Source: Peribacillus frigoritolerans (GTDB lineage: Bacteria; Bacillota; Bacilli; Bacillales; DSM-1321). Taken from it: a stretch of 64,000 nt of DNA. Made by a program: the position numbers and the translations under genes. This document shows positions 7,509-16,113 of the stretch, in pieces. Numbering within the stretch: position 1 is the first letter of the stretch; each line of letters starts with the position of its first letter. The stretch lies in assembly GCF_001636405.1 (NCBI RefSeq), contig NZ_KV440950.1, forward strand, positions 1,635,712 through 1,699,711, in the 5' to 3' direction. The notes under the pieces were generated by a model. That model made no database searches and was not told the DNA's origin. It saw only the letters and a program-made list of their open reading frames with translations.

Positions 7509-7526
7509 ATACGTTGTACATCGTAT
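7509..7526. promoter_or_regulatory. Candidate PadR operator
   Basis: ATACG-TTGTACA-TCGTAT is an imperfect dyad, ATACG(A/T)TGTAC...CGTAT, 34 bp upstream of the PadR start. PadR proteins commonly bind ATGT/ACAT-type dyads at their own promoters, which fits the central TGTACA. Confidence 0.5.
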
Positions 7527-7785
7527 CACAAGGTGCATTTTACTTTTCTTAAAAAAAATGGTTAAATGACGATTGCTAAATAAATTTAATCATAGTAAAA
7601 TGTGCTTCGGAACGGATGAGTTGTGAAGAGTGTGGTAAGGATACTATATATATGATTTAATTGTTTTAATGAAAATACGGAATAGGATAGAAGAATCACT
7701 ACTCAAGGGGTATTAATTGATTTTTTTTCGAAAATCATTTAGATTCTATTTATCAACAAGAGCAAAGAAAGAAGGTCCTAGATAG

Positions 7786-8532
7786 ATGAAAGTGAAAGCA
7801 CCTGAGTCATTCACATATATAGGTGGAAAGAGAGCAGTTCTTCTGCTTCACGGGTTTACCGGAAGTACAGGAGATATGAAGAAATTAGGGAAGTACTTAA
7901 ATGATCTCGACTATACTTGCCACGGACCTCTTTATAGTGGGCACGGAGTATCAGCCGAGGAACTTGCTAAAACTGGTCCAAAGGAATGGTGGGGAGATGT
8001 AGTCAATGGCTATAATTTCCTAAAAGAAGAAGGCTATGAGGAAATTGCAGTTGTAGGAATTTCTTTAGGGGGAGTGTTCTCATTAAAAGTGGGAATTGAA
8101 TTGCCTGTAAAAGGGGTAGTTTCAATGTGCGCTCCGACGCAAGGAAAAAGTATCGATCGACAAAAGAACCGCTTGCTCAATTATGCACAGGCGTATAAAA
8201 AGTTTGAGGGCAAAGATGCAGACCAAATTGCTGCAGAAGTGAAGTTGCTTGAAGAAGAGCCAATGCCTCAACTAAAAGATGTGTTGAACATTATAAATGA
8301 GACAGGTGAAAATTTAGATTTAATCACATCTCCAACTCTTGTTCTGCAAGGGCGTTTGGATGATCCAGACTATACGGAGAGTGCTACAGCGATTTTCAAT
8401 GAAGTCGATACACAGCATAAACACTTGATTTGGTATGAAAAGTCTGGCCATATTATCACATTGGGCAAGGAACGTGAACAGGTGTATGAAGATGTGTATA
8501 AGTTCTTGAATACACTGAATTGGTCGGAGTAA
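7786..8532 (+). CDS. Carboxylesterase (Est30-like alpha/beta hydrolase)
   Basis: A 248-residue cytoplasmic carboxylesterase that hydrolyses short to medium acyl esters. The oxyanion-hole motif LLHGFTG is at residues 20-26. The nucleophile elbow GISLGG places the catalytic serine at Ser93. QGRLDD provides the aspartate and KSGHI the histidine. Length and spacing match Geobacillus Est30 and B. subtilis YvaK. AAGAAGG precedes the ATG. In B. subtilis yvaK lies next to rnr and secG, but those are not here. It ends at an exceptionally long hairpin shared with the convergent DUF421 gene. Confidence 0.92.
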   Translation: MKVKAPESFTYIGGKRAVLLLHGFTGSTGDMKKLGKYLNDLDYTCHGPLYSGHGVSAEELAKTGPKEWWGDVVNGYNFLKEEGYEEIAVVGISLGGVFSLKVGIELPVKGVVSMCAPTQGKSIDRQKNRLLNYAQAYKKFEGKDADQIAAEVKLLEEEPMPQLKDVLNIINETGENLDLITSPTLVLQGRLDDPDYTESATAIFNEVDTQHKHLIWYEKSGHIITLGKEREQVYEDVYKFLNTLNWSE

Positions 8533-8546
8533 TAAGGATATATTTG

Positions 8547-8618
8547 ATCCCCTTTAAGTTGAACGTGTAAAGCCTACAGTCGTAAGTAGGCTTTACACGT
8601 AACTTAAAGGGGATTTTA
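8547..8618. terminator. Long bidirectional terminator hairpin
   Basis: ATCCCCTTTAAGTT (8547-8560) plus ACGTGTAAAGCCTAC (8563-8577) pair with GTAGGCTTTACACGT (8586-8600) plus AACTTAAAGGGGAT (8601-8614). This gives a 29-bp stem broken only by a two-base bulge, then TTTTATTTT. It lies between convergent genes. Confidence 0.85.
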
Positions 8619-8632
8619 TTTTGGCTGCAAAT

Positions 8633-9337
8633 CTATTTGTAGAAAAAGACCTTTAAGGTATCGTTATTATCAAGAGTTGCCAATAAGATATCATTCACGT
8701 CGGCATTATATGTTAATTTGATTCTGTTTTTCAGCCATGCTTCGTCTTTACCGCCCCGGTTCAATTCTTTAGAATCAATCTTTCCCTCTTTAATAATCGT
8801 TTTAGGAAAAGTGAAGGCATTTGTTGCCAGGTGCATATCTGCTGGGGTTACTGCTTCATATTGGGGATCTAAAAACAATGAAATGGTACCGCCCGGTTCC
8901 CATAGCGCGAGGGATACTTTTTGAATATCTTCGACTTTTTCCTTTCTTAATTCCGATAATAAAACATCGATGGAGATTCTGGCCCTTGCTAAGCTTTTGT
9001 AAATGATTTGTCCATTTTCGATAAGCGGAAAGGGATCTGAGTCAAAAAACCTTCGGAGTTTCCCCCACTTAAGGCTTGCAAACACACTAATTATATATAA
9101 AATGACCAATACACTGGTTGTTATCATGGAGCCCTTCAAACCTAACCGTTCATCAGATAAAGGGTGGGCAAGAATGTTTCCAATAATTAAAGCCATTATG
9201 AAATCAAGTAATCTTAATTGCGAAATGGACCGTTGCCCCATCAATTTAACCGATAGAAGCAAGAAGAAGAAGGAAATAATGGCTCTTAAGATCCACTGGA
9301 TTGCAGTAAGAGTTTCCTGGCTATTAAAAAAATCCAC
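8633..9337 (-). CDS. DUF421 (YetF-type) membrane protein
   Basis: A 234-residue protein with three N-terminal membrane helices (about residues 12-32, 43-58 and 68-88) containing SVKLMGQRSISQLRLLDF. A cytoplasmic DUF421 domain follows, with IENGQIIYKSLARARIS. Relatives such as YetF and YdfS are forespore or vegetative membrane proteins of unclear function. The start is GTG at 9337 after AGGACG. It ends convergently with the esterase gene at the shared hairpin. Confidence 0.88.
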   Translation of the reverse strand: MDFFNSQETLTAIQWILRAIISFFFLLLSVKLMGQRSISQLRLLDFIMALIIGNILAHPLSDERLGLKGSMITTSVLVILYIISVFASLKWGKLRRFFDSDPFPLIENGQIIYKSLARARISIDVLLSELRKEKVEDIQKVSLALWEPGGTISLFLDPQYEAVTPADMHLATNAFTFPKTIIKEGKIDSKELNRGGKDEAWLKNRIKLTYNADVNDILLATLDNNDTLKVFFYK

Positions 9338-9568
9338 AAAAATTCACGTCCTAATTTCCAATAAAGGAGAAGTAATGGGCCTCTTTAGAGGGGGCCGTGT
9401 ATAGTTTTAGCCGGCTCCTTCATAAGTATTACCCACATTGGCCCTTCGGAGACTTTATAGACTGTTTTCGAAAAATTTATATTAATATAACAACTTTAAA
9501 ACGTATTGTAATTAAAAATAAACTGATTTAAAATGATATCTTTCCTGAGAAATTTATTTAAAAAATAT

Positions 9569-9783
9569 CCTTGTATAATATCAGTGACAATGGTCTGATA
9601 GTTTCTACCTGGCAGCCGTAATGCCGGACTACAAGGAAGTATGAAAATAGAAGAGATGAACAGGTTAATGTTGGTTCGCTTGAAAAAAGCTTGATCCTAA
9701 AAAACATGCTTCGATGAAAGCTCTTACTTTTTCACACTTTCTTGCTGCGGCTGAAGGTGTAAAAAAGGTAAGGGCTTTTTATA
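9569..9783 (+). promoter_or_regulatory. Guanine-class purine riboswitch before the nucleoside transporter
   Basis: The aptamer is 9569-9636. P1 is CCTTGTA/TACAAGG, the J1/2 element TATAATAT is conserved, and the P2 arms ATCAG...CTGAT are present. GTTTCTACC starts J2/3, and P3 is formed by GGCAGCCGTAATGCC. The specificity base in GGACTAC is C, so the ligand should be guanine or hypoxanthine rather than adenine. A terminator with arms AAAGCTCTTAC and GTAAGGGCTTTTT (9717-9781) forms the expression platform. Confidence 0.93.
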
Positions 9784-9828
9784 TAAAAAAAACGAATGGG
9801 AAATGATATAGCTAAAGGGGATGAAAGC

Positions 9829-11022
9829 ATGTATTTCTTATTGAATATACTAGGTGTTTTAGTGGTAATGGGCATCGTTTACCTTTGTTCACCTAATAAA
9901 AAGAACGTTAAGTGGAAAGCCATTCTTACCTTGCTGGTTCTTGAATTGCTTATCACTTGGTTCATGTTATCGACAAAAATAGGGGCGTGGGTCATCAATC
10001 TGATCGCTTCATTCTTCACCTGGTTGATTGAATGTGCGAATGAAGGGATTTCTTTTGTCTTTCCTTCGCTTATGGCAAATGAACAAGTGGACTTCTTTTT
10101 CAGCGCATTGATGCCGATTATCTTCATTATCACGTTTTTTGATGTTTTATCGTATTTCGGTATACTTACGTGGATCATTGATAAAGTGGGATGGCTCATT
10201 TCAAAAGTATCCGGTTTGCCGAAACTTGAGAGTTTCTTTTCGATTCAAATGATGTTCCTCGGAAATACCGAGGCACTTGCCGTACTCCGCCTTCAACTTA
10301 GTGCGATTAAGGATCAGCGTCTTTTGACATTTGGAATAATGAGCATGAGCAGCATCAGTGGTTCAATCATTGGAGCCTACCTGTCCATGGTACCGGCAAC
10401 CTATGTTTTTGTAGCGATACCTTTGAACTGCTTAAATGCCTTGCTGATAGCTAATATGCTGAATCCCGTCGATGTCAGTAAAGAAGAAGACGTCGTTTAT
10501 GTACCTTCTAAAGAAGAACGTAAAGATTTCTTTTCCACCATTTCCAACAGTATGTTGGTTGGGGCCAAAATGGTCTTCGTCATCATGGCAATGGTTATCG
10601 GCTATGTGGCGTTGACGGCTAGCGTAAACGGCATTTTCGGCTTCTTCGTGGATGGATTGACCATTCAAAAGATTTTCTCTGTCATTTTTAGTCCATTTGC
10701 ATTCCTGCTAGGATTAACTGGACATGATGCCATGTATGTCGCTCAATTGATGGGAATCAAGCTTGCCACGAATGAGTTCGTTGCCTTGCTCGATTTAAAG
10801 GATAAAGTCAGTACACTGCCTCCGCATACAGTAGCCGTGGCTGTCACTTATTTGACGTCATTTGCCAACTTCAGTACAGTGGGCATGATCTACGGAACAT
10901 TCAATTCCATCCTCAATGATGAGAAATCTAACATTATCGGAAGGAATGTTTGGAAGCTGTTGGTTAGCGGGATGGCTGTTTCCCTGTTAAGTGCCATGGT
11001 CGTTGGATTATTCGTTTGGTGA
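9829..11022 (+). CDS. nupG: Concentrative purine nucleoside transporter NupG
   Basis: A CNT-family nucleoside:cation symporter of 397 residues, the same length as B. subtilis NupG (YxjA). Family motifs include QMMFLGNTEALAVLRLQL, the GSIIGAYLS segment, and GHDAMYVAQLMG in the C-terminal half. About ten membrane helices are apparent. I chose the ATG at 9829, after AAAGGGGATG, rather than the upstream in-frame ATG at 9796, which would add 11 polar residues. The guanine riboswitch immediately upstream fits repression by guanine/hypoxanthine, as in B. subtilis. Confidence 0.94.
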   Translation: MYFLLNILGVLVVMGIVYLCSPNKKNVKWKAILTLLVLELLITWFMLSTKIGAWVINLIASFFTWLIECANEGISFVFPSLMANEQVDFFFSALMPIIFIITFFDVLSYFGILTWIIDKVGWLISKVSGLPKLESFFSIQMMFLGNTEALAVLRLQLSAIKDQRLLTFGIMSMSSISGSIIGAYLSMVPATYVFVAIPLNCLNALLIANMLNPVDVSKEEDVVYVPSKEERKDFFSTISNSMLVGAKMVFVIMAMVIGYVALTASVNGIFGFFVDGLTIQKIFSVIFSPFAFLLGLTGHDAMYVAQLMGIKLATNEFVALLDLKDKVSTLPPHTVAVAVTYLTSFANFSTVGMIYGTFNSILNDEKSNIIGRNVWKLLVSGMAVSLLSAMVVGLFVW

Positions 11023-11040
11023 TTTAAAATGGGCATCTGA

Positions 11041-11076
11041 AAAAAGCTGTGCAGGATTTTCCGTGCACAGCTTTTT
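11041..11076. terminator. Bidirectional terminator
   Basis: AAAAAGCTGTGCA / TGCACAGCTTTTT around a 10-nt loop, between nupG and the convergent CAP-domain gene. Confidence 0.9.
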
Positions 11077-11077
11077 C

Positions 11078-12220
11078 TTATTTCGTCAAATAGTTCTCTG
11101 TATAATATGGTTTATTTTCCTTATCGAAGGCGACTCCGACACCAAGGGATTCAAAATCTTTCTGTAATTTGTTTTCCCTGTGTCCAATGGAATTCATTAG
11201 GCCTTCATGGGCAAAGATACTGCTATTCTGACCGGCAGCCAGGTTTTCCCCCGCCATTCGGAACTTGATTTTGTCATCTTCCATCCGGTCAAAAGGGGAT
11301 TCCCCTTCAAGGTTTGTATGGTTGAAGTATTGATTCACGGCCATATCTGCACTATGATCCTGGGCAGTGACCTTCACTCGTTTATCCCATGTTAGCACGG
11401 AGAGATCATGATTGACCCGTGATGCATTGGTCAAATCGAATAATTGATATTCAAAGCCCTTCTTTAATCCGGGGCCGGCTTCTGCAAAATAGCCGCTCTT
11501 TTGCTTTTCGAGTTTTGCGTCGATGATTTGGATTGCCGTGACTGTATTTTTCTCATGTTTGTCATAAAAAATGGTCACATAGCTATTATCCATTTCGAAC
11601 ATATCGTATTCGCCGCCGTCACTTCGAATCTGGTAATAGACGTTTCCTTTAAGCAGTTTTGTTACTGGCTCCGCCATTTTTCCCGTCACGGTTTTTTTGG
11701 GTGTACCGCGTTTAATGCCTTCCTTTGAGGAAATCAAATCTTGGTTCGTATATAAACCAACAACTTTATTGTTGTTATCGTAGGCAACCATGAAGAAGTT
11801 TTGATAATTTTCGTGATAGGCAAACCAGTCCACGCCATATTCATTCCGCGTATTCCGCTTAGCTTTACCAGCCATTTTTTCTACATCATCCTTCGTGTCG
11901 CCAATTTCGATATTACGGACTGAAAAGGATGCATCAGCAGGTGCTTCCAGTGCCGGTTTTTTCACTTTTTCCGTTTCCTGAGATTCTTTTTCAGAAGCGG
12001 TATCCAATGTTTCCGTCAGCGAGCCAATCAGGCTGCTGACTCCAGTACTCAGTTTTTCCAAGGCTGTCGTAACCTCGGGCCCGTTTATAAATGAACGAAC
12101 ATCTGATGCAAAGGCACTAACCCCCGCTTTGAATCCAGATTCCTGAATATCTTTACCATATCCATACCATAATCCAGAGAGTAGGAGTATGAGGACCACA
12201 ATATTAAACAATTTACGCAA
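11078..12220 (-). CDS. CAP-domain membrane-anchored protein (YlbC-like)
   Basis: This encodes a CAP/SCP-superfamily protein of about 380 residues. It has an N-terminal membrane anchor (NIVVLILLLSGLWYGYG), a Ser/Glu-rich linker, a CAP-associated N-terminal domain (FSVRNIEIGDTKDDVEKMAG onward) and a C-terminal CAP domain (LFDLTNASRVNHDLSVL, HSADMAVNQYFNHTN, AGENLAAG, HRENKL). This order is that of B. subtilis YlbC. I place the start at the TTG at 12220 because AGGAG lies eight bases before it; the GTG at 12229 overlaps that site. It follows the gene at 12260-12565 and is probably co-transcribed. Role unknown; likely extracytoplasmic. Confidence 0.85.
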   Translation of the reverse strand: MRKLFNIVVLILLLSGLWYGYGKDIQESGFKAGVSAFASDVRSFINGPEVTTALEKLSTGVSSLIGSLTETLDTASEKESQETEKVKKPALEAPADASFSVRNIEIGDTKDDVEKMAGKAKRNTRNEYGVDWFAYHENYQNFFMVAYDNNNKVVGLYTNQDLISSKEGIKRGTPKKTVTGKMAEPVTKLLKGNVYYQIRSDGGEYDMFEMDNSYVTIFYDKHEKNTVTAIQIIDAKLEKQKSGYFAEAGPGLKKGFEYQLFDLTNASRVNHDLSVLTWDKRVKVTAQDHSADMAVNQYFNHTNLEGESPFDRMEDDKIKFRMAGENLAAGQNSSIFAHEGLMNSIGHRENKLQKDFESLGVGVAFDKENKPYYTENYLTK

Positions 12221-12259
12221 ATCGTTCACTCCTGCTCTATCCAGGATATAGAATCCCGA

Positions 12260-12565
12260 TTAATGAAAGACCATCTGCAGCATACTTAAAACAGGTGGGG
12301 CACCTAACAAAAATAGTGAACACAAAATGAGTATTTGCGAGACCATTTTTGGAAGCTTTTCCTTCCCTTTTCCCGAATACCAGCCACTGAACTGAAGTTT
12401 ATTTCTATACCAGACGAATAATAAAAGCAGTATCGCAATCGAGCCTAGCCAGCCATACTGAGTCACTCCCATGTTTATATATATGCCGTTTACAATGGCC
12501 GAAATGATTGTTCCGGCTATCCCGAATATTAATATGATGCGTAACAATTCTAATAAGACTTTCAT
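12260..12565 (-). CDS. Small membrane protein of unknown function
   Basis: A 101-residue protein with three clear membrane helices (about residues 8-28, 39-53 and 76-96) and a basic loop, YSGKGKEKLPK, between the second and third. AAGGAGTGACAT precedes the ATG. It lies about 40 bp upstream of the CAP-domain gene on the same strand with no terminator between, so the two should share a transcript. I do not recognise a family; the pairing suggests a role at the membrane with the CAP protein. Confidence 0.7.
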   Translation of the reverse strand: MKVLLELLRIILIFGIAGTIISAIVNGIYINMGVTQYGWLGSIAILLLLFVWYRNKLQFSGWYSGKGKEKLPKMVSQILILCSLFLLGAPPVLSMLQMVFH

Positions 12566-12754
12566 ATGTCACTCCTTGGTTTCCCCATTATACTTCGTCG
12601 ATTACAAAATAAAAAATTTAAATGTTTGGTTTTACATATTATACCAAAAATAAAGGTGGGAATAAAACAGGTAGCTCTTTCGAAGGTGAAGTTTTCGTTA
12701 TTAGTTAGGCTGTTTTCACATACTTTGTTGCTATTTACCAGGTAGTGAATTGTG

Positions 12755-12880
12755 GTTGATTTCCCCTCCAGATGCTCGCTTTCCGCGGGGCGGGTGGTGA
12801 GCCTCCTCGGCGTAAACGCCTGTGGGGTCTCACCTGTCCCGCTGCTCCCGCAGGAGTCTCGCACTTCCGCTCCAATCAAC
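12755..12880 (-). repeat. Dispersed GTTGATT...AATCAAC element, copy A
   Basis: A 126-bp GC-rich element bounded by GTTGATT and AATCAAC (perfect inverted ends). Its inner blocks include GCTCGCTTTCCGCGGGGCGG, GAGCCTCCTCGGCG, GGGGTCTC and CCCGCAGGAGTCTCGC. The same blocks in the same order occur at 37056, 43450, 43649 and 43829, and in reverse orientation at 15842. It is intergenic. Confidence 0.85.
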
Positions 12881-12947
12881 CTTAAATAGTTTCGTTTTAA
12901 AAACAACAATCTTTACGAAAAGAGCCATTAGTTAAGTCTTTATAAAC

Positions 12948-12980
12948 AAAAAAAGATTAGCCATTGCGCTAATCTCTTTC
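12948..12980 (-). terminator. Terminator of the HxlR gene
   Basis: AGATTAGC / GCTAATCT stem (12954-12975) with seven As on the low-coordinate side, downstream of the minus-strand regulator. Confidence 0.8.
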
Positions 12981-12988
12981 ATTTGGGA

Positions 12989-13369
12989 TTACTTTAATTG
13001 ATCATTCAAGACACTTTCCTCGAGAACGGAAAACTTATCACCATACACCCTTGTTATGTGGTTTTCCCCCCATGTACATAGTGCGGATAGGATACTTTCC
13101 AGGCTTTGTCCATACTCACTTAATTCATATTCCACTTTTGGAGGGACTTGGTTGTAAACGATCCGGTTGATGACTTCGTCCTTTTCCAACTCCCTCAACT
13201 GTTGGGTCAACATTTTTTGAGTGATGTTAGGCATAAGGCGCTTCAATTCACTAGTCCGCTTTTTCCCGTGGGTCAGATGGCAGAGGATCACGCATTTCCA
13301 TTTTCCGCCCATTACTTCAAGTGTCGCTTCTACGGATATATTGTATTTCTTTTTTTGCATGATTTGCAT
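12989..13369 (-). CDS. HxlR family transcriptional regulator
   Basis: A 126-residue winged-helix regulator. EVMGGKWKCVILCHL, ELKRLMPNITQKMLTQQLRELEKD and VPPKVEYELSEYGQSLESIL are the HxlR signatures. The N-terminal Cys (WKCVILC) region is where YodB/CatR-type members sense quinones or electrophiles, though their sensing Cys is nearer the N-terminus, so a redox role is only possible here. AAGGAG precedes the ATG at 13369; a second ATG four codons on is also feasible. It is divergent from an MFS exporter, its likely target. Confidence 0.88.
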   Translation of the reverse strand: MQIMQKKKYNISVEATLEVMGGKWKCVILCHLTHGKKRTSELKRLMPNITQKMLTQQLRELEKDEVINRIVYNQVPPKVEYELSEYGQSLESILSALCTWGENHITRVYGDKFSVLEESVLNDQLK

Positions 13370-13382
13370 ACTCTCCTTATTT

Positions 13383-13425
13383 TATAGGTACTAAAAGGTG
13401 CCTATATCACTTTAAAGTACGTACT
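13383..13425. promoter_or_regulatory. Palindromes in the HxlR/MFS intergenic region
   Basis: TATAGGTAC / GTGCCTATA (13383-13406) is a 9-bp dyad with one mismatch, 14 bp from the regulator start. AGTACGTACT (13416-13425) is a perfect palindrome. Both contain the GTAC half-site, so they are plausible HxlR operators covering the divergent promoters. Confidence 0.5.
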
Positions 13426-13548
13426 GTTTTTTATTTGCATTATATCTCATAATAACATTTGCACACCGAATTCCACTGTACCAATTATAAAAAAAGTTGC
13501 TCAGGCAATTTCAATGATAGTACAAAATGACAAGAAGGAGAAGAGGAT

Positions 13549-14754
13549 ATGATTTCAAATAAAAATAGAAGTACATGGGCATTGCTGGCTTTAGCGATCA
13601 GTGCCTTTGCGATTGGAACAACTGAGTTCATCAGCGTGGGATTATTACCACTCATTTCTAAGGATTTACACATTACAGTGACGACGGCGGGACTGACAGT
13701 GTCCTTATACGCTTTGGGGGTCATGTTCGGGGCACCTATCCTGACATCACTGACATCGAATATGTCGCGAAAGACTTTATTGCTTTGGATAATGGTCGTG
13801 TTCATTATCGGAAATGCATTAGCGGCTTCTGCGACCACGGTCGGTGTATTATTGATCGCACGTGTCATTTCAGCGCTTGCACATGGTATCTTCATGTCAA
13901 TCGGCGCTACGATTGCCGCTGATTTGGTCCCTGAAAACCGCAGGGCGAGTGCCATCGCCATCATGTTTACAGGTCTGACGGTGGCAACGGTGACCGGAGT
14001 TCCTTTTGGAACATTCATCGGTCAGCAATTCGGCTGGAGATTCGCTTTCATCATCATTGTGGCAATCGGCTTGATCGCTTTCATCGGAAACGGCATCCTA
14101 GTCCCATCAGATTTAAGAAAAGCGGCACGGACCACTTTCCGTGACCAAATCAAATTGGTGACGAATGGGCGTTTGCTGCTAGTATTCATCATTACAGCGT
14201 TAGGGTATGGCGGTACATTCGTTGTCTTCACGTACCTGTCGCCATTACTTCAGGAAGTGACAGGGTTTAAAGAAGGAACCGTGGCCTTGATTTTGTTAAT
14301 ATATGGAGTAGCCATAGCGATAGGAAATACCCTTGGCGGGAAATTCGCCAATCGCAATCCTATTAATGCCCTATTCTATATGTTTCTTATTCAGGCCATT
14401 GTACTTGTGGTATTGACTTTCACGGCACCGTTCAAGGTAGCTGGTTTAATTACGATCATTTTAATGGGATTGTTTGCATTCATGAATGTTCCGGGGCTTC
14501 AAGTGTATGTCGTCATGTTAGCGGAGCGTTTCGTGCCGAGTGCAGTGGACGTGGCGTCAGCCATCAATATTGCCGCCTTCAATGCGGGTATCGCCATTGG
14601 TGCCTACTTAGGAGGGGTGATAACGGATTCGATTGGATTGATCCATACAGCGTGGATAGGTGGAGTCATGGTGTTTGCAGCAGTGATTTTAACAGGATGG
14701 AGCCGGGCCCTGGAAAGTAAAGACCGTACCAAGGGAACGGACAAAATAGCATAG
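13549..14754 (+). CDS. MFS drug/arabinose-type efflux transporter (DHA1, AraJ-like)
   Basis: A 401-residue major facilitator with 12 predicted helices. FAIGTTEFISVGLLPLIS in helix 1 and RVISALAHGIFMSIGATIAA in helix 4 are typical of the AraJ/YdhP branch of DHA1 antiporters. LVPENRRASAIAIMF holds the loop 4-5 charged motif. AGAAGGAG precedes the ATG. It is divergent from the HxlR regulator, the usual arrangement for an inducible exporter. The substrate cannot be inferred. Confidence 0.9.
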   Translation: MISNKNRSTWALLALAISAFAIGTTEFISVGLLPLISKDLHITVTTAGLTVSLYALGVMFGAPILTSLTSNMSRKTLLLWIMVVFIIGNALAASATTVGVLLIARVISALAHGIFMSIGATIAADLVPENRRASAIAIMFTGLTVATVTGVPFGTFIGQQFGWRFAFIIIVAIGLIAFIGNGILVPSDLRKAARTTFRDQIKLVTNGRLLLVFIITALGYGGTFVVFTYLSPLLQEVTGFKEGTVALILLIYGVAIAIGNTLGGKFANRNPINALFYMFLIQAIVLVVLTFTAPFKVAGLITIILMGLFAFMNVPGLQVYVVMLAERFVPSAVDVASAINIAAFNAGIAIGAYLGGVITDSIGLIHTAWIGGVMVFAAVILTGWSRALESKDRTKGTDKIA

Positions 14755-14813
14755 GGTTAAAAAAGTGATGCATCTTAGAAAAATTATACTATGCGTATAG
14801 GGTATCAATGAAA

Positions 14814-14873
14814 AGTATCATTGCATCCCTTCAGTGAATGATGGAAGGTTCCCTGAAGGGATGTAATGATACT
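14814..14873. repeat. 21-bp inverted repeat in the MFS / yvgN intergenic region
   Basis: Arms of 21 bp (14814-14834, beginning AGTATCATTGCATCCC; 14853-14873, ending GTAATGATACT) differ by one G/A change that still allows a G-U pair. The loop is 18 nt. There is no T-run after it, so it is not a classical terminator of the MFS gene. It ends 55 bp before the yvgN start. Confidence 0.7.
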
Positions 14874-14927
14874 GATACTAATAGCGCATTACAATCTATA
14901 AAAACAATCATTTGGAGGTAGAGTATT

Positions 14928-15770
14928 ATGGTGAAAAACTTACAAGATACAACTACATTGCATAACGGCGTCAAAATGCCTTGGTTCGGATTGGGCGTAT
15001 TTAAGGTGGAAGAAGGACCGGAGCTGGTAAATGCAGTTAAAGTGGCCATTAAACATGGTTATCGCAGCATCGATACGGCTGCCATTTATGAAAATGAAGA
15101 AGGGGTCGGACAAGGGATTCGTGAGGGCTTAAAAGAAGCTGGAATCTCAAGGGAAGACTTATTCGTAACATCAAAAGTCTGGAATGCCGATTTAGGCTAT
15201 GAATCGACAATTGCAGCTTACGAAAAAAGCTTACAGAAACTTGGCTTGGAGTACCTGGATTTATATCTTATCCATTGGCCAGTGGAAGGAAAATATAAAG
15301 AAGCTTGGAGAGCGTTGGAAACTCTATATAAAGAAGGAAAAGTGAAAGCGATCGGTGTGAGCAATTTCCAGATTCACCACCTAAAAGATTTAATGGAAGA
15401 TGCAGAAGTGAAGCCGATGGTCAATCAAGTGGAATGCCATCCGCGTTTAACTCAAAAAGAAGTTCAGGCATTCTGTAAGGAACAAGGAATACAACTTGAA
15501 GCATGGTCTCCTTTGATGCAAGGTGAACTTCTTGATAATGAAGTTTTACAAGCTATTGCAACCAAGCATGGCAAATCTGTTGCACAAGTCATTTTACGCT
15601 GGGATTTACAAAATGGGATTGTAACGATTCCGAAATCAACTAAAGAACATCGTATTGTCGAAAACTCAACTGTATTCGATTTCGAATTGACTGAAAAGGA
15701 AATGAACCAAATTGATGGATTGAATCAGAATCACCGTGTTGGGCCAGATCCTGATAATTTCGACTTTTAA
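14928..15770 (+). CDS. yvgN: Aldo/keto reductase, glyoxal/methylglyoxal reductase
   Basis: A 280-residue AKR5-type reductase, NADPH-dependent, acting on methylglyoxal, glyoxal and other aldehydes. The tetrad is visible: Asp49 and Tyr54 in SIDTAAIYENEEGVG, the lysine in FVTSKVWN and the histidine in LYLIHWP. GVSNFQIHHL and the cofactor motif IPKSTKEHRI are conserved. Its sequence follows B. subtilis YvgN along the whole length. GGAGGTAGAGT precedes the ATG. It is monocistronic, with a 21-bp inverted repeat in its leader region. Confidence 0.93.
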   Translation: MVKNLQDTTTLHNGVKMPWFGLGVFKVEEGPELVNAVKVAIKHGYRSIDTAAIYENEEGVGQGIREGLKEAGISREDLFVTSKVWNADLGYESTIAAYEKSLQKLGLEYLDLYLIHWPVEGKYKEAWRALETLYKEGKVKAIGVSNFQIHHLKDLMEDAEVKPMVNQVECHPRLTQKEVQAFCKEQGIQLEAWSPLMQGELLDNEVLQAIATKHGKSVAQVILRWDLQNGIVTIPKSTKEHRIVENSTVFDFELTEKEMNQIDGLNQNHRVGPDPDNFDF

Positions 15771-15841
15771 TTATAGGAAGGAGAGGGACGGGATATCCTT
15801 CTGAGTATATAGACTAAAAAGGACCTATCTTTTAACACAAA

Positions 15842-15968
15842 GTTGATTGGAATGTAAGATGCGAGACTCCTGCGGGAAAAGCGAGTCAAAGGGAGACCCC
15901 GCAGGCGCTTGCGCCGAGGAGGCTCCCGGACCGCCCGCGGAAAGCGAGTGTCTGGAGTGAAAATCAAC
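15842..15968 (+). repeat. Dispersed GTTGATT...AATCAAC element, copy B
   Basis: Same family as copy A in opposite orientation. It has left end AAAGTTGATTGG, then GCGAGACTCCTGCGGG, GGGAGACCCCGCAGG, CGCCGAGGAGGCTCCCGG, CCGCGGAAAGCGAGTG and right end AAATCAAC. It is flanked at a distance by two copies of GGGACGGGATATCC (15785-15798 and 16036-16049). Confidence 0.85.
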
Positions 15969-16113
15969 ATTCATATTACACTCCCTTTATAAAAATGTAG
16001 GCAATCTTAATTTATTCCAGTTTGTCCACAGTCAGGGGACGGGATATCCGTCTTTCTCTTTTTTTATGGATTTCGCACGGAATTTACACTGAAAGCTTCG
16101 GGAATCCGATTAG

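Noticed and set aside
12562..12909. 115-codon minus-strand frame
   Set aside because: Most of it is translated intergenic element copy A, and it runs into the promoter of the membrane protein gene.
15785..16049. 14-bp direct repeats as target-site duplication of element copy B
   Set aside because: They lie 57 and 68 bp away from the element ends rather than flanking them directly.
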